Made by a program: the position numbers and the translations under genes
The notes under the pieces: model-generated
What the model was told of the DNA's origin: nothing
Seen by the model: the letters and a program-made list of their open reading frames with translations, nothing else
Database searches by the model: none
Assembly (NCBI GenBank): GCA_046530765.1
Contig: JBHEQS010000001.1
Span: 62,001-126,000 of the forward strand
DNA from: Arsenophonus sp046530765
Lineage (GTDB): Bacteria; Pseudomonadota; Gammaproteobacteria; Enterobacterales; Enterobacteriaceae
Length of the DNA: 64,000 bases
Reading direction: 5' to 3'
Shown here: one piece after another, positions 39,390 to 51,616 of the stretch
Layout of the letters: each line of letters starts with the position of its first letter
How positions within the stretch are numbered: position 1 is the first letter of the stretch

Positions 39390-41805
39390 ATTAATATGTG
39401 CTGAAGATTTCTGACTGGAATAATCTGTAAAGTATATTAAACAATATGCATATTAATATATTAATATCCGATTAATCAATTTTATCTATACTGATTTTAT
39501 AGTGTTAATTAAATATATAAGAATAGGTTATATATAATATATTGCTAGAAAACATATTGGCAAAATAACACCAATAGATTAATCTTCAAGATATTTAAAA
39601 CAAATGAATATAGGAAAAATAATAAAGACAAGTTTTTTTAATTAATTTAGAAAAAGCATTTCATTTCACATCTTTAATATTGGTAATTAGCATTTATTGA
39701 TATCTGTAAAACATACATCAATGTGTTTTATAGTTTATAAAACTCTATAAATTTCATATATACAACAAAGAAAATAGTATTAGATATTATAATCTATTTA
39801 TATTTTATATATAAATAGAATAAAAACTTTACATTTATATTGTATACGTAGATGCAGATATGATAGTATTGCTCATATTTTTTTTATAAAAAAATATGAA
39901 TAAACAAGTTTTATATATGTTATAAAAATAGTATATAAAGCATATAAATATTGTTTATCAAGTTTTTAAGCATTTGTAAAATTTACATAGATTTTATCAG
40001 TATATACTAATAATAGTTTTACTTTATATTACATTAACATAATTATAATAAACATGCGGTTATCATATAATCATAAAAATTTATGGTTAAAAAATTATTT
40101 TAAAAACCAATATAAATATTAATTTTTATTTTTTTCAGAACTTTAAAAGAAAATAAAAATCTATAAGATTATAAATATAGCAAATAAAGCTATTTATGGA
40201 ATAAATATTTAATTAGATTTTATAAATTGTAATCAAAAAACTAAAGTGAAATAAATTATGATAAGTCAAGATAAAAACATAGTAAATTCTTACAATTTTA
40301 GAAATTCCTTTTAATTTTATTTATATTTTGACATCTTAATATCTTGTTATTTAATTTACTAAAAGTAAAAAAAATATTAATCATATTTATTAATATTCTT
40401 AATTAATGATTCTGCTATTAATGCTTTAATTATAATATCGCTATTATATAAATAGTTAATTTTTATTTTTTAATATTCAGCTAGATTAGTAATTTACTAT
40501 CATTACTATAGCTGTTTACTAAAAATTTATTTTTATGCAAATAGTAGAGCAAAACATTGAACATTTAATTAATAATTAATTCTATTGAAGAAAGTTATGT
40601 TTATAACTACTAGTAATATTTTTATTATTTCATTTATTATTAATAATCTATTCAAAAGAAAACACATGATTACTATTTATTAACAATAAAAGCATAAAAC
40701 CAATATATACTAAATTAGATAACAATAAGACTAAAACAGTAGAATTTATAAGATTGTATAATTAATATTTTTTTTAAAATATCTAAACTTCTAAATAAAC
40801 ATCTACATTGTACATAAATTTAATTACTATTCAATTAGTAGAATATTTCTTTGACGCTAATTTTATAAAAATATAATTATCATTATCTAAACAGCTTTAT
40901 AGTTAATTAATTTAATTTTAATTACATTATATGAAAAAAATAATATCTATAATTTAATAAGTCGATTTCTATTTTCTTTTATTTTTATCTGATGCCTGTG
41001 TATATTATATCAAATTAAGTAATGATTAATTAATGAAACAAATTTAAATTGATCTTATAAACATTATAAAACCAACACTATCAATCAAAATCCATGATTA
41101 TATGTAAGTAGAATTTAATATTTTAGTTAGATATTATAATTGACATTTTATTTAACAAATTCCATCTTAAGTCATTTTATTAAAAAATCTGAAGTTATAT
41201 CAATATTTTATATATTTAACTACTAAATAACAACAATAATCTTTTTACTTTTACAAAGTATTAATAATTGTATATATATAATAAAAAATCTACTTGTATC
41301 ATCAAAACTTTCTTATTTTAGTAAACTTTGATTTATATATAAAATATTTTCTTAATTTTTAACTTATTTTGAATTACTAAATATTTTTATAGGTAATGAT
41401 AATTGTATAACACTTCTAAATGGCTTTTTTTTGAAAATACAAAAATGAATATTGTTTGCTTACTTTGTTAAACGTTTAAATATTTTTAAATATCTATTTC
41501 TAATATTAATTTATAAAATTTCTAATCTAAATTGCTAATTTATAAACAATTTTATTAATTTTTTTTTGTAATTATACCAGCAGTATATATATAAATAATG
41601 AGTAGTTTCTATAAAACTTATTATTTCTTTTTAGCAATCAATGTTTATGTTTAAAATTTTAATAATAAACTATCTTTATCTTTAATAGTGCAATCATAAT
41701 TAAATATTTTTAATATAAAATAGTAATTTTATATTATTAACTAATAAATCTATTTTTTATATTTTATATAAAATATCATTTAATAAATAAATTTTGAATT
41801 ATTTT

Positions 41806-42546
41806 TTATTGCATATGGTTATTAGCTGCAATTAATTTTTCAACATTATTTTTTTCTTGAGTTAACCCTAATTTATTATATGCTATTTTCATATATTTTA
41901 GTGCATATCGAGTTGACTTAGTATCTGGATAATTTTTTAGCATTTGTTCAGTGCGATTAATAACTGCAACATAAGCAGATCGTTTATTATAATATTTAAG
42001 AATAGCTAAATCATATTTCGCTAAACGTTCTTTTAAAAAAACTAATCGCTTGCTAGCATCTGTTGCATAAAGACTATTTGGATAAAAACGAATCAGTTGA
42101 TTGAAGTCTTTAAAGGCAACAATAGCATGTTGAGGATCAAGATCTGATTGATCGATACCAAAAAAATCTTGCAATATATTATGATCAAATGATTGTGCGA
42201 CTAGCCCACGCATATATAAAACATAGTCTATATTAGAATCTGTTGGATTAATCTGAATAAACTTATCAATTGTTGATATAGCTGATGGTAATTCATCTGA
42301 TTTGTAGTAAGCATAAATCATGTCTAAAAGAGCTTGTTTAGAATAATGTCCAAATGGATAACGATTATAAAGAGTTTCTAATAATGTTAATGCTACTTTG
42401 TAATTACCTTTTTGAAGATTTTTTTGGCTATTAACATAAATATCAGTGTAAGAGTTTTCAAAAACAATATCCTTATTACTTGAACACCCTATAACAAAAA
42501 TGTTAAGTATAATTGTTGATATTAAATATTTTATTTTCATAATCAC
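41806..42546 (-). CDS. bamD: Outer membrane assembly lipoprotein BamD
   Basis: Essential lipoprotein of the BAM complex, which inserts beta-barrel proteins into the outer membrane. 246 aa (E. coli 245). A signal peptide with a lipobox is visible (FVIGC-SS, Cys about residue 21), followed by TPR-type helices and the conserved RYPFGHYSKQALLDMIYAYY and YPNSLYATDASKRLVFLK regions. The annotated start is a GTG at 42546, chosen because AGGAA lies 8 nt upstream. An ATG two codons inside (42540) is also possible and would give MKIKYLIS. The gene is divergent from rluD, as in E. coli. Its retention implies that the cell still has an outer membrane with beta-barrel proteins. Confidence 0.95.
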   Translation of the reverse strand: MIMKIKYLISTIILNIFVIGCSSNKDIVFENSYTDIYVNSQKNLQKGNYKVALTLLETLYNRYPFGHYSKQALLDMIYAYYKSDELPSAISTIDKFIQINPTDSNIDYVLYMRGLVAQSFDHNILQDFFGIDQSDLDPQHAIVAFKDFNQLIRFYPNSLYATDASKRLVFLKERLAKYDLAILKYYNKRSAYVAVINRTEQMLKNYPDTKSTRYALKYMKIAYNKLGLTQEKNNVEKLIAANNHMQ

Positions 42547-42610
42547 TTATTTGTTTCCTATGAATGTTTCAGCAGATCTCTATAAATCTTTTTTTAACTA
42601 AACATTAATT

Positions 42611-42619
42611 ATTATAACA
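42611..42619 (-). promoter_or_regulatory. Candidate extended -10 promoter of bamD
   Basis: TGTTATAAT on the minus strand fits the extended -10 consensus TGnTATAAT and lies 65-73 nt upstream of the bamD start, inside the 128-bp divergent bamD-rluD interval. No good -35 is seen. In such AT-rich DNA, TATAAT-like matches are common, so this is tentative. Confidence 0.4.
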
Positions 42620-42674
42620 TATTTTAATTTAATGGCACTATTGTTAAAATATAAACTTTACTGTAGATAATTTC

Positions 42675-43652
42675 ATGTCCAAAAAATTAAAACTTAAGTC
42701 TAAAATTTTAAAATCACAAATTGGCCAACGATTAGATAAAGCATTATCTAAATTATTTGTTGATCATTCTCGATCACAAATAAAAGAATGGATATTATGT
42801 AATAGAGTGCTGGTAAATGGAAAGGTAATAAATGCACCAAAAAAAAAAGTATTTGGTAATGAACAAATTTATATTGATGCACTGATTAAAGAAGATGTTT
42901 ATTTGGAGGCGCAAAATATTCCATTAAATATTATTTATGAAGATGAGGAAATACTTGTTATTAATAAACCTCGTAATTTAGTAGTTCATCCAGGCGCTGG
43001 AAATCCAGACGGAACATTACTAAATGCGCTTTTATACCACTATCCTAAAATTATTAATGTTCCACGAGCAGGAATTGTTCATCGATTAGATAAAGATACT
43101 ACTGGATTAATGGTTATTGCAAAAACTATACGTTCTCATATATATTTAATAAAAGCTTTTCGGCTAAGAGCAATTACACGTGAATATGAAGCTGTAATAA
43201 ATGGCCATATAATTGGTTGTGGAATAATAGATGAGCCTATTGCTCGACATCCAACTAAACGAACACATATGGCTGTTAGCAAGATTGGAAAACCATGTAT
43301 TACATATTATAAGATAGTAAATTATTTTCGACATCACACAAGACTTAGATTACAGTTAAATTCAGGTAGAACACACCAAATTCGAGTTCACATGGCGTAT
43401 ATAAATCATCATTTAGTTGGAGATCAGGTGTATGGTGGCTTATTACGAGAATTAAAAGATACTTCTGAAGAAGTTAGGCAAATTATAAAAAAATTTAATC
43501 GTCAAGCGCTGCATTCTGCCATGTTGCGCATGCATCATCCTTGTACAGGTATTGAAATGGAGTGGAATGCAGATATTCCTGTAGATATGATAATGTTAAT
43601 TAATATTCTTAAAATTGATGCAGAAATTAATGAAAATAATATGGATTATTAA
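42675..43652 (+). CDS. rluD: 23S rRNA pseudouridine synthase RluD
   Basis: Makes pseudouridines at 1911, 1915 and 1917 in helix 69 of 23S rRNA (E. coli numbering), needed for normal ribosome assembly. 325 aa (E. coli 326). It has an N-terminal S4 RNA-binding domain (about 15-75, QRLDKALSKL and RVLVNGK) and a RsuA/RluA-type catalytic domain with the nucleophile D139 in HRLDKDTTGL. RTHQIRVHMA is intact. No Shine-Dalgarno precedes the ATG; TAGATA lies just upstream with TTGTTA 17 nt before it, so a very short leader is possible. It is divergent from bamD, and clpB follows after a gap in which pgeF (present in E. coli) is no longer recognisable. Confidence 0.97.
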   Translation: MSKKLKLKSKILKSQIGQRLDKALSKLFVDHSRSQIKEWILCNRVLVNGKVINAPKKKVFGNEQIYIDALIKEDVYLEAQNIPLNIIYEDEEILVINKPRNLVVHPGAGNPDGTLLNALLYHYPKIINVPRAGIVHRLDKDTTGLMVIAKTIRSHIYLIKAFRLRAITREYEAVINGHIIGCGIIDEPIARHPTKRTHMAVSKIGKPCITYYKIVNYFRHHTRLRLQLNSGRTHQIRVHMAYINHHLVGDQVYGGLLRELKDTSEEVRQIIKKFNRQALHSAMLRMHHPCTGIEMEWNADIPVDMIMLINILKIDAEINENNMDY

Positions 43653-44429
43653 ATTAACATTTAAATATATTTGAACTATATATATTATAAAATAATTATG
43701 ATATATATAAGAATATTATATATATTTGAATATTATAACATTGCAATAATGTTGTGTTACGATAATAAATTAATGTTAATTCAATAAAATAGATAGATAT
43801 TAATGAAAATATTGCGATTAACATCATAACTTTAATAAGTTAATCACTTGCATATAATAAAGATTATTAATTTACCAAAGAAAATAATTTTACATATAAG
43901 TAAATATTTTATTTATTTATAAACAATAATATGAAGCATTTTCTTATGAAAACATCTTATTTATATATATTATTTTATAATTAATTAAAGTGCACAAAAT
44001 TATTTAAATTTATATTGTTATTAAAGATTTGAGAAATCATGTAATATATGGTTAATAAAATAATTAAATTACTAATTTCTGTATTATGACATATATTCTC
44101 GATTGTAGATTGGTAAGAAATCTCAGCTTATGATAAACTATTTTTTTTATAAAATACATAGTTACAAAAAATCTTAAAGTTTATTATGATAATAAATATC
44201 TCTCAGATATATATTTATTGTCTAGTTTTAAGTTCATAATAGTTACTGTTTAATATGTTTGTAATGAAACTTATTTATACGATTAGTGAAGTGAATATCA
44301 GTGAACTAATTTTTTATATCGTAGAAATTACATAAAAATGAATTATATTATTAATTTAATTCAAAATAAATCTTTAATAAAATTAATCATTTATACATAT
44401 AAATGATGTTTTATTTTTTTTAGGTGTTT
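43653..44429. other. Non-coding interval where pgeF (yfiH) would lie
   Basis: 777 bp between the rluD stop and the relict clpB start. E. coli has pgeF here (about 730 bp). No remnant could be aligned by eye. No heat-shock (sigma-32) promoter for clpB was recognised. Confidence 0.5.
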
Positions 44430-44852
44430 ATGCATTTAGATTGTTTTTCTAATGAATTCAAACAAATATTAGTCGATGCTAAATATTTGGTAATTAAATA
44501 AATAATCAATTTATTAAACCAATACATTTACTTAATTCATTATTAGATAAAAAGATTGTATTTCGTACTTTATTAAGATGATCAATAGGTAGGGTTATTA
44601 ATGTTAGTCAGTTTTAAGAAAAAATTAAACAATATTCTTAATGAATTTCCAAAAAAAAAGTATTATGATATTAGTAATTCCATCTATCAAATAATTTTAT
44701 TTAAGCACTTAAATTTCTGTGGTAAATGTTCACATCGGTGCTGTTATATATTTATTGCTTAAGATGGCTATCTTAATCTTAAAACATCAATCTCAGATAT
44801 TTTTATAGCAACTGGAGTAAGTAAATTAACTATAAAAAAGGCGATATAACAA
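44430..44852 (+). pseudogene. clpB: Decayed N-terminal domain of ClpB
   Basis: The original clpB start survives (ATG at 44430, with AGGTG just upstream) and reads MHLDCFSNEFKQILVDAKYL, matching the E. coli N-terminus. A TAA follows at 44499-44501. A one-base loss shifts the match to another frame (NNQFIKPIHLLNSLL against E. coli DNQFIEPLHLMSALL). NILNEFP is seen in yet another register, and the original frame then resumes with SISDIFIATGVSKLTIKKAI, interrupted by further stops, the last at 44847-44849. The relict is 423 nt, against 426 nt (142 codons) for this part of E. coli clpB. It would encode the Clp_N domain, which helps substrate binding. Several independent lesions argue against a sequencing error. 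Confidence 0.88.
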
Positions 44853-47000
44853 ATGCGTGATAGTAAAAATATTAATAACCAAGAATCAGAAGAACATATG
44901 CAAGCTCTTAAAAAATATACAATTGATTTAACTGAAAGAGCTGAGATTGGAAATCTCGATCCTGTTATTGGACGCAATGAAGAGATCCGTAGAACAATAC
45001 AAGTTCTACAGCGCCGAACAAAGAACAATCCTGTTTTAATTGGCGAGCCTGGTGTAGGTAAGACAGCAATTGTCGAAGGACTAGCTCAACGAATTATTAA
45101 TGCAGAAGTACCAGAAGGTTTAAAAAATAAACGAGTTCTATCTTTAGATATGGCTTCTTTGCTAGCTGGAGCAAAATATCGTGGTGAATTTGAAGATAGA
45201 CTAAAAAGAATTTTAAATAATCTAATCAAGCAAGAAGGAAATGTTATTCTGTTTATTGATGAATTACATACTATAGTTGGTGCAGGTAATGCTGAAGGTG
45301 CAATTGACGCTGGTAATATATTAAAACCAGCACTTGCACGAGGAGAATTGCATTGTGTTGGTGCAACTACACTTGATGAATATAGTCAATATATTGAAAA
45401 AAATGCAGCATTAGCACGTAGATTTCAAAAAGTTTATATATCTGAACCTACTGTTGAAGATACGATAGCAATATTAAGGGGACTGAAAGAACGCTATGAA
45501 TTGCATCATCATGTACAAATAACTGATCCAGCTATAGTTGCTGCAGCTAGTTTATCAAATCGTTATATTTCCGATCGCATGCTTCCGGATAAGGCAATAG
45601 ATTTAATTGATGAAGCTGGAGCTAGTTTACGAATGCAGATGGATTCTAAACCAGAAGCTATTGATCGTTTAGAGCGTAGAGTTATTCAATTAAAACTTGA
45701 AGAGGAAGCACTGAAAAAAGAATCTGATGAAGCTAGCAAAAATCGTCTTAAGATGTTAGAAAAAGAATTAATTGAAAAAGAACAAGAATATTCAGAGCTA
45801 GAGGAAGAATGGAAGGAAGAAAAAGAAAAAATTATTGCTACGCAATATATAAAAACTGAGCTAGAAACAGTGCGCATAAGTTTAGAGCAGGCTAGCCGTA
45901 GTGGCGATTTGGGTAAAATGTCAGAATTGCAATATGGTAAAATTCCTGAATTAGAAAAACGACTTAAAGATGCCACTAAATTAGAAGGCAAAACTATGAA
46001 GTTGTTGATTAATAAAATTACCGATGCTGAAATAGCTGAAATATTATCGAGGTGGACAGGAATTCCTATTGCAAAAATGTTAGAAAGTGAACGTGAAAAG
46101 TTATTTCATATTGAGAAAAATCTACATAATAGTGTTATTGGGCAAAATGAGGCAATTCATGCAGTGTCGAATGCAATTCGACGAAGTAGAGCTGGTTTAT
46201 CAGATCCGCGTAGACCAATTGGTTCATTTTTATTTTTAGGTCCCACTGGTGTTGGTAAAACTGAATTATGCAAGGCGCTCGCAAATTTTTTATTTGATAG
46301 TGATGATTCGATGGTTCGCATTGATATGTCAGAATTTACTGAAAAGCATACTATTTCTAGATTAATTGGCGCACCTCCAGGTTATGTTGGATATGAAGAA
46401 GGTGGTTCTTTAACAGAAATTATTCGCAGACGTCCTTATTTTGTTATTTTGCTTGATGAGCTTGAAAAAGCGCATTCAGATGTTTTTAATATTTTATTAC
46501 AAGTTTTGGATGATGGTCGCTTAACTGATGGGCATGGAAGAACAGTTGATTTTCGTAATACAGTTATTATTATGACATCAAACTTAGGGTCTGATTTGAT
46601 CAAAGAACGTTTTAGCAGTTTGAGTTATGTAGAGATGAAAGAAATAATCATGGAAGTGCTAAGCAAAAGTTTTCGCCCAGAATTTATTAATCGCATTGAT
46701 GAAGTGGTAGTATTCCATCCGCTCAATAAAGAACAAATTACAGAAATTGCACAGATACAATTATCAGGTTTATATAAGCGAATGGAAGATCAAGGTTATA
46801 AAGTAAAAATTACTGCAGCAGTATTAAAAAAACTAAGTTCCTCAGGATTTAATCCATCATTTGGAGCGCGTCATTTGAAGCGCGCTATTCAACAAGAAAT
46901 AGAAAATACATTGGCTAAAGATATATTATCTGGTAAGTTATTACCAGGAAAAGAAGTAACTTTAGATGTTAAAAATGATATTATTATCTCTAGACAATAA
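44853..47000 (+). CDS. clpB: Disaggregase ClpB, short (Delta-N) form
   Basis: Hexameric AAA+ chaperone that, with DnaK, pulls polypeptides out of aggregates. 715 aa, exactly E. coli ClpB (857) minus 142 residues, with no apparent indel. Visible: NBD1 Walker A GEPGVGKT (64-71), Walker B VILFIDELH, pore loop KYRGEFE, the coiled-coil M domain (about 265-385), NBD2 Walker A GPTGVGKT (about 463-470), Walker B VILLDELEKA, pore loop GYVGYEEGG and the C-terminal domain. The start ATG aligns with Met143 of E. coli, close to Val149, the natural internal start of the short ClpB isoform. AAAAAGG lies about 12 nt upstream; an in-frame TAA two codons before the ATG rules out read-through. The full-length form cannot be made. 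Delta-N ClpB is active in E. coli, so this gene is probably functional. Confidence 0.93.
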   Translation: MRDSKNINNQESEEHMQALKKYTIDLTERAEIGNLDPVIGRNEEIRRTIQVLQRRTKNNPVLIGEPGVGKTAIVEGLAQRIINAEVPEGLKNKRVLSLDMASLLAGAKYRGEFEDRLKRILNNLIKQEGNVILFIDELHTIVGAGNAEGAIDAGNILKPALARGELHCVGATTLDEYSQYIEKNAALARRFQKVYISEPTVEDTIAILRGLKERYELHHHVQITDPAIVAAASLSNRYISDRMLPDKAIDLIDEAGASLRMQMDSKPEAIDRLERRVIQLKLEEEALKKESDEASKNRLKMLEKELIEKEQEYSELEEEWKEEKEKIIATQYIKTELETVRISLEQASRSGDLGKMSELQYGKIPELEKRLKDATKLEGKTMKLLINKITDAEIAEILSRWTGIPIAKMLESEREKLFHIEKNLHNSVIGQNEAIHAVSNAIRRSRAGLSDPRRPIGSFLFLGPTGVGKTELCKALANFLFDSDDSMVRIDMSEFTEKHTISRLIGAPPGYVGYEEGGSLTEIIRRRPYFVILLDELEKAHSDVFNILLQVLDDGRLTDGHGRTVDFRNTVIIMTSNLGSDLIKERFSSLSYVEMKEIIMEVLSKSFRPEFINRIDEVVVFHPLNKEQITEIAQIQLSGLYKRMEDQGYKVKITAAVLKKLSSSGFNPSFGARHLKRAIQQEIENTLAKDILSGKLLPGKEVTLDVKNDIIISRQ

Positions 47001-50000
47001 GTATAATTAAATTATTATTCTTATTTTATTTTTAAACATAAAATTATATTTTAAATTTAATTAGTAATATAGAATTGAATACTATTAATTAAATTCTTAT
47101 TATTTTAATTTACTACCAACTAATATTTACTGCATCGAATAGAAGTTAATAAAATTAATAAATTAAGATAAAAATGTAATATATGTCACTTTTAAATATG
47201 AATTAATAGAATGTTAACAATCAATAAGATAACCTATAATTATGCTTTCAATAAATTATAAAAAACTTAAAAATTAAATTTAAAGAAGTAATAAAATAGT
47301 TAATTAATAACAAATAATAATTATTAATTGTTTGAATATAATCTTTTAATTTAAAAGTTAATTATATACTAGATTAAGTGATATACAGAAAGAATAATAC
47401 GTACAAGTTAAGTAACGAACATCTAAGTAGTAAGTTAAGTATTTGATAATAAGATGCTTAAAGAATAGATAATTGAAATAGTATTCAAAATCGCATACAT
47501 TTTAATAAATAAATATAAACACAAACACCTGCGCTTCACATTTTCAAACTAAGCAATATAATGCTTAGTTGATTGATTTTAAAATATCTATTAAATTTCT
47601 ATTTATGTTAAAACTGATGCTATATTTAAAATGTAGTTTAAATTATATTAATAAATAATAGTTGCTAAAATATTATCTAATTAATGAAAATCTGTTATAT
47701 ATTATGCACATAACAAAATAGAATTTACTAATCTAAAGTATTTTAATTATGATTAAAGTCTTTATATTAATATTATTAGCAATTGATGCTAGAGATAGAA
47801 AAAAATATCATTTAATTTTATTTTAGTATTATGGAGTATTATAAATAATTAGAGTTATATATCATAAATTAGTTTGTATTGATAAATTATGTGAAGTATA
47901 AAACACTTAATATTGAAATAAAAATAGTAAGATTAGTTAATTAAATTGTTGATATACTATGACTAAAATTTTGTTTTTATCTTTGAAGTAGATAAATATT
48001 ATCTACTTCAAAGATAAAAACAGTATTGATATATTCCTAATTTAGAGTTAATTATTTTAAATTAAAGTTTATGTCCATTAACTATTACTTATAAAGTTAA
48101 TGCGTTAAATTTTATTATTATAGTAAATAATTTATTGATTTAAACTTAAGTAAATTAAGTGATTGAGAGCATTAGGTTGTCAGGAAATATATTTCTGCTA
48201 TTTTATAAAAAAATACAATTACCATTGAAATTGATATATTTCTTTAGAAATAATCAAGATATTAAAAGTGTTATAAAATAAACATTGCATTGTGATTTTT
48301 ATGTTAGTATTGTATATAATCTGTAATTAATTTTTTAATTAATGTAATTTTATTTTCATTTAGTTAAATTTATAATTTAAAGAAAATTGTCTGTTACAAA
48401 CAATACAACATTATCATTGTCTCAACTCGCAGTAACTTTATCAATAATTCAAGCGCACATTTTGTAATGCGTTGTATGCAAAGAAATATAAAATTACCAA
48501 TATAAGTTTAGTTTAGAAGATATATTGAAATTAATGTTAGAATCTGCATATTCATTGCATGAAATTAAAGTTTTTAATAATAAGAAATAATATATTTAGA
48601 TAAATATATTTATATATCTTGTAAACATAATTATTTCAATTTATAAGTAGATAAATTAACAGAACTATAGCTTTATTATTATCACTTAGTTTAAATTATA
48701 GTTTAGTTAAAGTCACAACAAAATAACAATAAATTATTTTGTTGTATATGTTTATATAGAGATGTATAATTAAGAATTTGAACAGATTTTCTAATGATAT
48801 AATTGAACTAGTAATTTATGTATTTTATGATTATTAATCGTACAATGCTTTGTTATAATTATAGTTATTTTTCGAAAGATAACTCAATCGTTGTTTGAAA
48901 TAAATAATCGAGTTGTCTGATTGCAAAATTATTTTATACATCGATATATAACTGTAGTAATAAGTTTTTCCAATATAAATTACAATTTAAAACATTATTA
49001 AATAGATTAATAATGTTTATTTAGCAATAATTGTTTTTAACATTAACAATATATAATAAGATTAAAATTAAAATATAAATTATCTAAATAAATATTGTAA
49101 AGAATTTTAAAAACTCTAATTAAAAATATTTTTAATAAACTTGTGAATTAGGCAAATAAATAATTTGAATTTATAGAATGATCAAATTGTCAAATGTAAT
49201 AATTTTTTCTATTAGGTCAAAATATTAAAAAATTAATATTAAATTAATAATATATAGATTTTAAGTCTATAAAACAAAGTTATAAAAATATAAAATAATT
49301 TTATTAAAATATAAGTAAAATATATGAATTATGATATGACTAAAAAATTTTAGTGTCATAAAAAATTAAGATAGATTTCTAAAATATTTACTATCGAACG
49401 ACAAAAAATTGAAATAATTACTTACTTAATATTTAAAATGAATTTTAAAATAAAATAATGCGAGACTATAGTATTTTATATATGAATTTGTTAGTGTTAT
49501 GAACTTAAATAGTATTAAATAACACATCTTCTTTGTATAGAAGAAGGTAAGTATTATAAATTTAATAGACTTATTTAAACAATAAACATTGAAATATTAT
49601 TACTTGAAATAAAAAAAATATAACAATAACGCATTAAATAAAATAATTAAATAGGAAGAATAGAAGTAATTATTGCTTAAGAAAATTGTAACAATTCAAA
49701 AAAAATTATTTTGTTTGAAACTATAAACAGAAAAGCTTAACTATACACTTAAATTATTATCATAACGAAATGATTTGATATAATGTATAATATATAGAAT
49801 ATTATATAAGAAATCTCTTGTAAATAAAAAAGAGCACTAATCCTTATATACATACTAATATAATTGTTACACAGTAACTATTAAAAAATTAAAAATATCT
49901 TATTAAGTATTGATTTAAATCATATTAATCGAATCTTTAAATGTATATTAAAGTCTAGTTTGTGAAAAAAAATAAGTTAATATTTTATGTTAATTTTTAT

Positions 50001-51616
50001 TTAAAATATGTCATTTGTTTGGTATTGAATAGTTGATATCTTATATCAACTACGTATTATCATTTATAAATGTAAATGTAATAACTCTAAGGTTTCAAAG
50101 TAGTTAAACATTTAGTTTTTAAAAAAAACTACTAAGTATGAATTTAATATTAATTCTATTTTAGGTATAAGTTTTCGTATAGAAAACACTTAATTATCTT
50201 AATAAAACTTTTAGAAAGAATTAGATAAAATATATAATAATTTTATAAAAAATAAATATTGACAATAAAGTAAGATACGCAAAATTAGAGTTAATAGTCA
50301 TAGTTACCTATTAACGTAAGTGCTATCTAAACTTAAAAAAAAATAATTCTACTGTGCTATATTATTAGTTTTATATCATAAGATTAATTAATTTTATAAT
50401 GTATAAAGTTAGGTTCTTTATAAAAATTTTAGTAAACGATAAGTATCATCTTTATGTTTATAAAGTAATGAAAATAGTTTCTTTAATAAGTTTTTATCTT
50501 CACAAAGTGTATGAAATTATAGTTAGTATGCAACATATAGATAAATAAAATTAAACTAGATATAAAAATATAGACAATTAAGATAACTATTCAAATCTTT
50601 GCTAATCTTTATTATATTGTAACGCTAAATTAAATATAAACATTAATCTTTTGATTAATAGCAAGTTTTATCTCATAGAGACAAAACTTTATTAATTAAA
50701 TGTTAAATGTTATTCATTAATATTTTATTTTTGAAAATATATTAATAACTATGTACAATATAGTCGATAAACTTAATATGGACAGCATCTTTTAAAGACG
50801 CGCTAAAATAAATAATATAAAGATACCTAATAATAATTTAAAATTATTAGATTATTTAAAAATAAATATGTTTAGTTCAAAACTAGCTTAGCTTAGCAAG
50901 CGTCTATAAAAGTAAATTTTATTAATCTATATATTTTAAACATAGAATATATTTCTATTATAATAGACTGATATAATTAAACATTTAATATTTACACAAG
51001 TGTTTACTTATATGTTATTAATCATATTTTATAGTTAAAACTATAATAGCATGTATATTACATGTATCACTATATTTTGTTTTAGATAGTTTATAGTATA
51101 TGTAAAATTAAATATTACATATAAATTAATATTAAATAAACGAATATTAGTTTATAGTGTGTTTGAAATTAATGATATAGTAATATAATAGTTATCATGC
51201 TAATTAGTAGTTGCATGATCAAGTTTGTAGGAGATAGCAGGTGATAGTATCTAAGTGGAATTTAGATTTAAAATGAATATTACTAGATTTTTATATAACT
51301 AAGTAATATTTGCATAAAGTGTATATATATTACGTATATAAAAATATATTGACGCATAAGATAAAATGCGATAATAACAAAAAGCATCAATTTTATAATA
51401 TCTAATATATTTTATTTGAAGATTAAAAACTTTAAGTTGTTTAGAGATATTACAGTTTAAAGTATTTTATCAGCGTCATATCAGTTATCAAATTTAAAAA
51501 ATAAATGCAGTCTAGTAAGTTATAAAATCTAATTTCTCAATATGAGAGATTATAAATTCTATCATACTATAATTTTAATATTATATTATTTGTTGGCATT
51601 GAATTAAATTCTACTA
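47001..51616. other. 4.6 kb non-coding interval between clpB and pssA
   Basis: In E. coli a ribosomal RNA operon and kgtP lie between clpB and pssA. Neither rRNA-like sequence nor a kgtP remnant was recognised. The outstanding structure is a 24-bp perfect hairpin at 47972-48022. A GC-richer patch near 48420-48480 could not be assigned. Confidence 0.65.
47972..48022. repeat. 24-bp perfect hairpin with 3-nt loop
   Basis: Arms 47972-47995 and 47999-48022 are perfectly complementary and contain CTTTGAAGTAGAT against ATCTACTTCAAAG. It lies about 970 bp past the clpB stop. A T-run flanks the left side (terminator-like for the minus strand), but no gene is adjacent. Confidence 0.8.

Noticed and set aside
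45686..45991. 101-codon Ser-rich antisense frame within clpB
   Set aside because: Shadow of the charged coiled-coil M domain of clpB on the opposite strand.
47001..51616. Possible rRNA operon remnant between clpB and pssA, by analogy with E. coli
   Set aside because: No rRNA-like segment was found; rRNA would stand out by GC content and conserved motifs.
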